Assembly: GCF_036785885.1 (NCBI RefSeq)
Contig: NC_092329.1
Location: 1,798,001 to 1,862,000, forward strand
Source: Coffea arabica
Taxonomy: Eukaryota > Streptophyta > Magnoliopsida > Gentianales > Rubiaceae
Reading direction: 5' to 3'
Length of the DNA stretch: 64,000 nucleotides
Shown: positions 55,632-64,000 of the stretch, piece after piece
How positions within the stretch are numbered: the first letter of the stretch is position 1
Layout: every line of letters starts with the position of its first letter
Notes under the pieces: generated by a model
Told to the model about the DNA's origin: nothing
The model's input: only the letters and a program-made list of their open reading frames with translations
Database searches by the model: none
Position numbers and translations under genes: made by a program

Positions 55632-58600
55632 ATGATCTGGAATATGGCAGCTGGTACTGATTGTCCGCCGCCATTCACTGTATTAGACAGTGGCTATATT
55701 AAAGAGAGTGTGCCTCAAGTAGAGGATGAACTATTGGAGAGTTCTGATGACTTGAAAGAGACACCAAATGAACTGTTGGAGGGTTCTGATGACTTGAAAC
55801 AGACACCAAATGGTAAACCTCCGCGACATTCTGTAAGCTCTGCTACGTTGCTACAGCCAAGTGATGTTGTAAGTAAACTTCCTCTTATCTAAGTTTCACT
55901 CTGTACTGTTGTTGCTGGGGTCGTTTACTTTCTTACAATGCTAGTTTCAGGGATTCAGGCTCCTACTGCTATTCATAATTTTTGTTGAAGTGATTGTATC
56001 TGAGTTGAATAGATTTCTTTGACACTCACGTTACGTGCACACCATTGTTTTAAAATGCAGTCCTGAAGTTGTGCTTCTTATTTATGTCGTTATCGCGACA
56101 TGCGCAAAAGGTCCAATGTCATAGGGAGAGGTAATATATTTTGTGGACAAATTTTGACAGCACACAAGAAACTGAGCGATGTGGCTATTAGATTCAATCT
56201 CAAGGCTTGTTCATGAGATTGTTGTCATGAAATCATTTGTCATTGATCTCCTCTTACCGAGAAGTTATGATAATGTGATGAAATAAATGCTATATTCTCT
56301 GATAGAGTAGTAGTTTGATATAGTAAATGTCATCTTAACTTAGAAGTCAACATGTTTTGAGCTAATTCTATCTTGTTCAGTGTAATCTTCTCTGGTAGAG
56401 GGAGTTCTAGAAGTGAAAGCTTGTAATGCAAAATAACTCATGAATGTTCTCCATAATTTTTCTTTTCTTTCTAGTTGAGTATTATCTATCCTTTCATGAA
56501 CAAAGTGTGCAAGCGTTGGTTATAAGAAGGGGGAAAAAATCAGACTTTAAACATCATGAGATCACTCATTGTAGTAGTTGCTAGCATAGGAAAGAGTGAA
56601 ACTTTGGTAATTCAAAGCACATACACCTTAAATTTACTGCATCTGACTTCATTCCTTTCTTATTGAAAATGCATCTGAGAAAGTAACAGAGTCAAATTCC
56701 AAGTAATGGCTTGGTTTCTCCTACCCTTGCCTTCGCTATATCCATGAATATTTAGTATCTGAAGTGCTATGCTTGACTATTCATTTTTACCATGTCAGGA
56801 TTTTGATCTGACAGTGTGTGGACAGAAGTCACCATCTGATGGAAAATCAAGCTTCCTACCAATTTTTCGGTCAGGGTGCTGTGCTGAAAAAGGGCCCAAG
56901 CAATATATGGAGGACGAACATATATGTATAGATAATCTATTTGAACATTTAGGTGAAACTGCAGGTTTCCCTTCTCCTGGAGCTTTCTATGGGGTGTGTA
57001 ACCAATTCAAAAATAATCCGTTGCTTGACTACAGTTATTTTTTAATGCGGTAGTTGTTAAATGGTGTTGATTGAAAGTCAGTAGTTCTTGATTCACCACC
57101 AGCTGACATGATTTGACACTCGTCTGTGTTTCTTGTTATTTTTGAAAGTCTGTTAATGACATTCTGATTATCAGCTTTTGGAGATTAGACAAAAAGAAAT
57201 TGGATGTTGCATCCTCTGGGAGGGGATACAAGCTAGGATGCTCACAAAGAAATGAGTAAACACTGAGAAGAATGGCCGTGTTTGCAATGTTTAAGAAAGT
57301 AATTCTGGCATATCTTAGGAACATCTTTTGACATTTTGAAAGATCAGCTTGTGTATTAGTTCCCAAAGTTTTTAGAGGAATTTTCTTCTTTCTTGGTTTT
57401 TTATCCAGCTTCCACAGAGTCCTCTTCTCCCCCTTCTTTTTTTAAACTACTAATATAGTTAATAACAGATTGTTTGTAATTTTATGTTCTTGCAAACTTA
57501 TTCCTTTCCTTGTGTTAATTTTTGAGGTTGTGCCGCAGGTTTTTGATGGTCATGGTGGTACAGATGCTGCAATATTTATTAGAAAGAATATTCTCAAGTT
57601 CATAGTCGATGATTCTTCTTTTCCATTGTTCTTGGAGAAGGCAATTAAGAACGCTTTTCTAAAAGCTGATTATGCCTTTGCTGATGATAGTACTCTGGAC
57701 ATCTCCTCTGGCACCACAGCCCTGACTGCATTGATATCTGGAAGGTAGGTTAGCACCTTTAGTTCAAGTCTTTCCTTTGCCCACTTTAAATTAGTTTACT
57801 GAACAGTTTAGAGTTTCTGCCACCTGCGGTTGAAGTGCATTCATTCATCAAGAATGAGAAAATTACGCTTTGACTTAAATGAACTAAATATAGCAGGATT
57901 GGACACAAGGAGAATTCAGGAACTTAGACTGATATGCAGAAAATTTTTCACGTTGAGTAGTTGTTTCAGACTATCTTGCCCTTTGCTATTCTGAAGGCAC
58001 CATTAATATGTAGATAAAAGAGGTAGAGAGAAACATAGGAGAGGGCTTCTTATGCAGCATGTGCATGACTGTATAATATTGGGGTAAATGTGTGGCAATC
58101 CCTGCTAGTTAAAGGTAGGTATACCTATAACAAGTCGTCTTGTTGGTTGGTTGATTTTAGGCCGTATGTAGAATGTTGAAATACAGTTGGACAGTTTGCT
58201 CAGTACATCTATAAAGAAGTTGGTCATTGTAATCATTTTTGGGAATGGTTTGTTGTTCATGGCTTGCAAAATGGACCAATTCAAAATAAATTAATTGTAC
58301 TTATCTACTCAAGATACAAATGGAGCTGCTTGAGTGAAATGTGCTTAGATTAGATCACCCTCAGCACCTCTAAAACTGGAACTGTTACTGATGGGAGGTT
58401 ATAGGATGCCCAAACCGGATTCAACTTAATACACTATGACTTATTGTTGCTGAAAGTCTTGTCTTTTTCTTTGGAGTACATAAGCTAACCAGCCCAAACC
58501 TCTTTGCCTTGCTAGACTTCAACCACTTTCAGACCCTTGTGTGCAGTTCGTTAGGTCTGTAGTGGTTCATATTACCATGTGGTGCATTGACTTCCAGCCA

Positions 58601-60195
58601 ACAATTTTGAAGTATAGAAACTAGTCAGTACAAGCTCTTGGGGTTAAAGGCTTCTCGCTTTTCCGGGAATGCCATTTTCCTTTGAATTACTGAGTAGAGA
58701 CTTTTATTTGCATGGTTTGCCTAAGCTTGTGGTTTGAATAATCTGGAAGATAGGCTAGAGTTCCATGTCTTCAGTTTGACGTTGAATTTGCTGAATTGTT
58801 TCTTCTACTTGTTATGAGTTCCCACATCTGTTATGAGTTAATAATGAAAAATTTAGTATAGTTCCTTTATATGTCACTCATCATGTTAGGCAGTTTTTAT
58901 GGCTTTGCAACATTAAAGAAAGCATAGCTGTTCATTCATGCGTTCCTATTTCTTTAGGAATTTTTTTCCTAGTTTTCCTTTTTCGTATACTTATTTGCAT
59001 TTTATATGCCGGAGAAAATGAGAGTTTTAGCGTTTATTTTTATTTTTATTTTTTGTGAGTGTGAGAAAATAGGGGGTTTTCGTTGATAAACAAAGGCGTA
59101 ATTTTTTCCCCCTCTTCTTTTGTTATTTTTCCTCGATAATCTTTTTTAAGCTTTTTGTTAAGTGGCATTGGCTTAAGCAGCCACAATCTTTCGCAGTATT
59201 ACAGTCCAATGCTCCTGCGGGAGCTTTTGTGCCTGATATACTCAAAGGTAGGATGAGGCATTACCCTAGCCTTATCAAGGATTTGGCTCACTGATAATAT
59301 AATACTTGATGATTTTGGATTGGAAGAAATTTACACTCTTTTTAAAATTTTTTTGGGGGTCCTGCTGTTTCCACCTTCACTGTCAATTATTTTCTCACAC
59401 AGCTGTTAGATCCCCAAAAAGAATCACTTTTTAGCATTATAGCCTTGTGTGTGAGAGACAGTTTAGATTGCATAGTTATATTGAGTGGTAATTTATTAGA
59501 GGTCGGTTCACAATCAGTAGTAACTGTTGTGCTTAAGTTTCTCCAGAGTTGAATCCCTCTGAAAATACTTAATGTTATATAGATAATTTTAATTCCTTGT
59601 TTATCTAGCTTTTGGATTATTCCTGACGGGTTTTCCTTTCAGAACAATGGTAGTCGCAAATGCAGGTGATTGTCGTGCTGTGCTGGGGAAACGAGGTAGA
59701 GCTATTGAGCTGTCAAAAGACCACAAACCGAACTGTACATCTGAAAGAATTCGAATAGAGAAACTTGGAGGTGCCGTGTATGATGGGTACCTAAATGGCC
59801 AATTATCTGTGGCACGTGCAATTGGAGACTGGCACATGAAGGTTCCTAAAGGTTCATCTTGCCCTCTAAGTGCAGAGCCAGAGTTGCAGGAGATTCTTTT
59901 AAGTGAGGATGATGAGTTCCTCATTATGGGATGCGATGGTCTTTGGGATGTCATGAGCAGTCAGTGTGCCGTTACAATAGTAAGGAAGGAACTAATGATT
60001 CACAATGATCCTGAAAGATGTTCAAGAGAATTGGTTAGAGAAGCACTGAAGAGGAATACCTGTGATAATCTGACGGTCATTGTGGTTTGCTTTTCACCAG
60101 ATCCTCCGCCTAGAATAGAACTGGCCCCAACTCGGGTCCGAAGGAGCATATCAGCAGAAGGACTGAATCTTCTTAAAGGTGTATTGGAATTGTAA
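55632..60195 (+). CDS. Protein phosphatase 2C
   Basis: Four exons give 396 aa: 55632-55868, 56799-56993, 57539-57744, 59643-60195. A metal-dependent Ser/Thr phosphatase. PP2C motifs in order: [10 protein letters not shown] (111-120, metal Asp), VFDGHGG (145-151), [53 protein letters not shown] and [23 protein letters not shown] and [10 protein letters not shown] before the domain recall the Arabidopsis PP2C27/PP2CG1 and At3g51470 group, which has been linked to salt and ABA responses; it is not the ABI1-type clade A. The N-terminal extension holds two tandem 14-residue repeats ([14 protein letters not shown] and [14 protein letters not shown]). Intron 3 is 1.9 kb. Start: the first in-frame ATG; a second lies four codons later. 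It diverges from GLR3. Confidence 0.94.
55728..55811 (+). repeat. 42-bp in-frame tandem repeat in PP2C exon 1
   Basis: Two adjacent 42-bp units (55728-55769 and 55770-55811) encode [14 protein letters not shown] and [14 protein letters not shown]. Few bases differ, so the duplication looks recent relative to the gene. Confidence 0.92.
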
Positions 60196-60238
60196 TTTGT
60201 AAGAATTGTAATGTACAAGGATAACCGAAGGGAACATT

Positions 60239-60378
60239 GGACTGGTGAAAAGAGTTGGGTGAGGTAAAGGAGGACATCTTAATCGTGGGATATTTTACAT
60301 CCATCGCCGGACTGGTGAAAAGAGTTGGGTGAGGTAAAGGAGGGCATCTTGATGGATGGGGATATTTTACATCCCTAG
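60239..60378. repeat. 70-bp tandem duplication in PP2C 3' flank
   Basis: Two adjacent copies start at 60239 and 60309. Each opens GGACTGGTGAAAAGAGTTGG and contains GGATATTTTACATCC. The first copy starts 43 bp after the stop codon, so both are probably in the 3' UTR. Confidence 0.9.
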
Positions 60379-61069
60379 CTGCTGCTGCTGCTGTTTCATT
60401 TGCCTTGATGTAATTTTGGATCCTTTGTACTGCAGATGTATGTGTTGTACCATTAGGATGATTTGTCATTTGAATTCCGGTGGCACCCAAAACTTCCCCT
60501 GATGTACATAAGTAAGAAGATTAGTCACTGTTGGCAATGAAGTCTGGATCAGTTATTCACTTTAGGAGTAAATGATCAATTTTCATCTGCGTGTTGAAGC
60601 ATCTCGAGTGATACATAGGAGTAAATGAAAAGTGTGTTGCAGATCTAAATCTAATTAGTAGTAGTGTCTCTCCAATTGGAGTTGTTGAGACTATTCAGCC
60701 AGCCAGCCATGACTTCCTCAGTCAGTCCTCTCGGCCTGTTCCAAAAGTAAGAAGAGTAAAAGAGAGGCCAAGATTGCAGTCTTGTTCTTTTGTTTACCTC
60801 TCCTGTCCTGCCCTGTCATCTTAATTCATTCCCAAGGGAAAGGTGAAACTGCAAGTAAAGTGAGTGGGGGGTGGTATTGGTAGGAAGGAACTCTTTGCTC
60901 CTTTTTATCTTTTGGTCTGAATTCTGAGACGAACGAGAGAGCAAGCAAGGTAAGTAGGCTTAATCGACACGAAGTAAGCAGACTGCGCATGCTACCGTTA
61001 GTCTGATGACCCAAAGTGAATGTGAATTTCACTGCCCAAATACTAACCACTAGTACGTTAAGCTGGATT

Positions 61070-61247
61070 TTTTTTTGTTTTTTGGGTCAAAACACAGAGA
61101 GTATCTCGACTTTTGCTAGACTAATCTCCCTGCGCCTGTGCACTCCGCTCCTCAAAGATGCACAGGCGGTAAGAGAGGTGGCTCAAACACACTACCTCAG
61201 GACTCAACTGAGCTACCTCGAAACCATCCGAGCCAACTCCAAGGGGC
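61070..61247 (-). mobile_element. tRNA-derived SINE with 15-bp target duplication
   Basis: ACGTTAAGCTGGATT occurs directly on both sides (61055-61069 and 61248-61262). Between them is a 178-bp element on the minus strand. Its 5' part contains TAGCTCAGTTG, a perfect pol III box A match, and a box-B-like GTTTGAGCC about 30 nt later. Its 3' end is an A-rich tail (seen as a T run at 61070-61077). Size, promoter, tail and target duplication together identify a plant SINE; the exact target duplication implies fairly recent insertion. Confidence 0.9.
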
Positions 61248-63619
61248 ACGTTAAGCTGGATTAGTTACAACTATTATCGCGGCAAACATTTTATTAATTG
61301 ATATGATTCTTGAAGCCACTCCTGAGCAGTAACACAGAAAAGCCAATTTCCTTGCGACTCACAAAGATTTAACGCTAGTTCTTCTGGGGTGGCATGTCAT
61401 GTAAATTGTAATGTAGTGTAATCCAATCAGAAAAACCTCCCCTTTGACCATAAGGAGAACAACCACAGCGAGTGGCTGAATGCTGATGGGTCCTTCTCCA
61501 TCCATCATATAGTATGTTAATTCACTCAAAAACTCCTCCCGTCCGTCTGAATTCTGATTCTCCAACCCAAAGTAAACCAACCAACCAACCAAACCTACCT
61601 CCTTCACTGCCGCGCCTTCCGCCTTATCATGCAACCTACACGTGGATCCCTGCATGTCTGCTCATCATAAAATTATTAGTAATAAATCTCTTCCACCATT
61701 ATCAAATCTACATTCGACAGAGCATAGTACTGACACCACACCCTAACTCTGCGTAAGTTAAATCTTCCGTTTCTCATACATACATATACATATATATATA
61801 TATATTTATATTTATATTTATATTTTTTGTACATGGGTACAAATGGATATACAAAAAAAAAAAAAAAAATTAAGAATACCCATACGTATGTATGTATAAA
61901 CCATTCAATGAAAATGAAAGCGTTAGATTTTAAACCTCACCATTCCTTATTTATTACACAACTTGCCTTTCCCATTGATTAGCTCTCAAAGTTCATTTTA
62001 CTTTCATTATTACCATCCCATCCCATGGAGGTTTGGTAAATGGTAAAATACCTACACTGACCCTCTAATAACACATTTTATAACTTTAGCAGCATTCAAG
62101 ACAAGTGCATAACGTATTAACTTTGGAAGAAGATCAAACTGGTTTCATTTTCATTGTAGAAACTCGTTATAACTTTAATAACACAGTCTCAAAGGTCCAA
62201 TTCCTATAGCTCTTAGAACCGTAGTAGCAGAATATGATATGATGGCTTTTGCAGAATTAACCTGGGCCATTAACATAACACTACTATTACTGTTGGTACT
62301 GCTTGACAAAAGTTGAGGTGCGATTCCCATATCCCATAGTGGATATAATATAACAGGGTGATGGGGATGATGATGGTGGGCGATGGAGCGGAGCCCATCT
62401 CATTAATGGCAAAAAGGAAACGCAAAAAAATGAAATGAAAGAATCCAAAAAACAAAAAGGCAAAGATAGAGAAATAGAATGCTGCTGCTACTTCTAAGTA
62501 ATGAACCGCTTTTACTAAATTCAGTCACTAACCCATTCATTCTTTTGCTCCCCACCTCAGCTCCTCGCTTTCCACTTTCCCTCTTTCCATTCCCCACCCA
62601 AACAAATAAACAAATATTTTGTCTTCCCATTAATCAAATACTTCTCCTAAAGACTCTCGAGTATTTTTGCTGCTCCTACTTGTTTACTCGAGTTTTTTTT
62701 TTTTTCTCTTTCCTTTCTTTCTTTTGTGTTCCCTGGGAATCCCATTTCTTCCTCATAAATAACTACTGCCCTCGCCTGATCTCTTACGAGTTCTTGGCTT
62801 TGTTAAGGAGCTCGAACATGGCATTTTTATGCAGATTCAAATGGGATCTCAATCTTGGTTGATTTCTTGGCTCCTGAGCTTTTTGATAATAAGGTGTCTT
62901 CCGTTTTCCTCTTTCTGTTGCTTCTATATACCCTTTTTTTTTCCCTTTACATGTCTAATACGTGCTTGTGAATATTGCTTAGGTTGTAATAACATTCATT
63001 TTTCCCCTTCGACTTTGGGATCTTTGGGAATGACTTTCTCTGTGTTATAGCTTTTGGGCTCTGTGGATCTCAAATCTCGGTCTCCTCAGCTGGTTTTCAG
63101 GTGTCGTGTGTTTTTAATGTCAATTCCCTTTCCCAAAATACAATTTCGATGGAATTACTTTCTTCGCATGCTGATGACCTTTTTTTGTTTTGTTTTATTT
63201 TACTTGAATTTTTTATGGCCTAAGAGAATTATTATATCACCTAAAGTTGCAGTCTTGCACTTCTTCTTTTTCCTTTACTTTTTTGGGTCTTGGAACTTTT
63301 CTTTTCTTTTTTTTTTTATAATTTTTTGGGTACAATGGAACTGAAAAAATCTCAATTCAGTTGAAAACATTGTTCTTTCAGACATCTGATACATCTTTTT
63401 AGATTGGGGTGCGATGGAGTGTGTGTGTGTCCTAGATGGCTATTACGTTTTAGATGAAGAAAAGGGCGGGGGGACATACTTTCTCGGAGTATTCTGATTT
63501 GTTCATCTTGTGTTCTGTAGGTGAGTTACTAGACCGGGTTTGAGAAGAGCAATTACGGCATTATGCTAAAAATTGAGCGCTTCGATGACTTTGTTGTTCT
63601 GATATGAGAAAATAAGACC

Positions 63620-64000
63620 ATGTCTGAAAAATTATCTGGAGAAGAATCTCTTTGTCAAGACGTTGAATCCTTGAGCGTGTCAAAACGCCTGGTTAGAAGC
63701 GTCAGCCAGAAATTGAAAAGGAAGAACCATAGAGGAGAAGGGGAAGAGGACGATGACACCAGGGCTGTATCCTTGAGCTGTCTTACCCTGTATGGCAGAG
63801 GTGGAGGATGCAAGGTAGGTGCTGAAACTGGAGAAGAGTTTGTGGATTACGGAGGTAGAAGGCGGTCAACCAGTGAGGAAACTAAAGTATATGCAGCAAT
63901 TTGTGGAAAGGAGGAAACAGCTGTTGATTGCTTCGCCTATGGGATGAAGGAGAAATTCTGGAGGAGGAATAATAGGAGAATTTTACAGCTTAAAGCAGCT
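63620..64000 (+). CDS. Unidentified protein, N-terminal part (runs off window)
   Basis: An open frame of 127 codons starts at ATG 63620 and has no stop before the window ends. The N-terminus is MSEKLSGEESLCQDVESLSV, followed by a basic stretch (LVRSVSQKLKRKNHR), an acidic run (GEGEEDDD), SCLTLYGRGGGCKVGAETGE, and a Cys/Trp-containing KEKFWRRNNRR region. Composition is even and codon use looks normal, so I think it is real. I do not recognise the family with confidence; no named domain is visible yet, and it may be the linker ahead of a domain that lies beyond the edge. A leader intron upstream is likely. Confidence 0.65.
   Translation, partial: MSEKLSGEESLCQDVESLSVSKRLVRSVSQKLKRKNHRGEGEEDDDTRAVSLSCLTLYGRGGGCKVGAETGEEFVDYGGRRRSTSEETKVYAAICGKEETAVDCFAYGMKEKFWRRNNRRILQLKAA

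Larger units (their letters stand above)
60196..63619. other. Intergenic DNA downstream of PP2C
   Basis: The PP2C 3' flank with a 70-bp tandem duplication (60239-60378), a SINE (61070-61247), AT-rich DNA, and the upstream/leader region of the last gene. A TATA-like CATAAATA lies near 62754. A leader intron ending shortly before 63620 is possible but not proven. Confidence 0.5.

Overview
This is ordinary nuclear DNA from a flowering plant, almost certainly a eudicot. The genes have many short phase-consistent introns with GT-AG borders and AT-rich intergenic DNA. Several products are plant- or plastid-specific (MLO, clade-III GLR, GapB with its regulatory tail, plant IRE1). I resolved ten complete protein-coding genes to exon level. 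In each, the exon lengths sum to a whole number of codons, and joints were chosen by splice consensus and family conservation. An eleventh gene runs off the right edge. I see no retroelement coding region, tRNA, rRNA or CRISPR array. The species cannot be fixed from the sequence alone.

Left block (1-28 kb, all minus strand): a thylakoid-lumen-type FKBP immunophilin (FKBP18-like, 227 aa); an MLO protein with clade III features (525 aa, 15 exons); a DHHC S-acyltransferase of the PAT21/PAT22 type (651 aa); a 5-kb repeat-rich gap; then a second MLO with clade V features (561 aa, 14 exons), the clade that contains powdery-mildew susceptibility genes.

Middle block (29-46 kb, all plus strand): a small plastid membrane protein; chloroplast GAPDH subunit B (GAPB); the ER stress sensor IRE1; and a GH17 beta-1,3-glucanase with an X8 domain.

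Right block (46-64 kb): a clade-III glutamate-receptor-like channel (GLR3, minus) and a PP2C phosphatase (plus), which diverge from a 4.9-kb upstream region; then the N-terminal part of an unidentified gene. Gene order resembles several Arabidopsis segments as I recall them (MLO5/PAT21/PP2C; GLR3.3/MLO9/GAPB; GLR3.6/PP2C; IRE1B/GH17). This suggests the window keeps an ancestral order that was split in Arabidopsis.

Non-genic DNA holds small mobile elements and local duplications: a SINE with a 15-bp target duplication, a Stowaway-like MITE upstream of the clade III MLO, a long inverted-repeat element, smaller MITE-like repeats, two (AT)23 microsatellites in and near the clade V MLO, and several tandem duplications. 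I found no convincing new biological system. The most useful leads are the MLO-PAT-MLO cluster, a splice donor abutting a microsatellite, an overlapping upstream ORF at IRE1, and a retained-intron frame in the glucanase.
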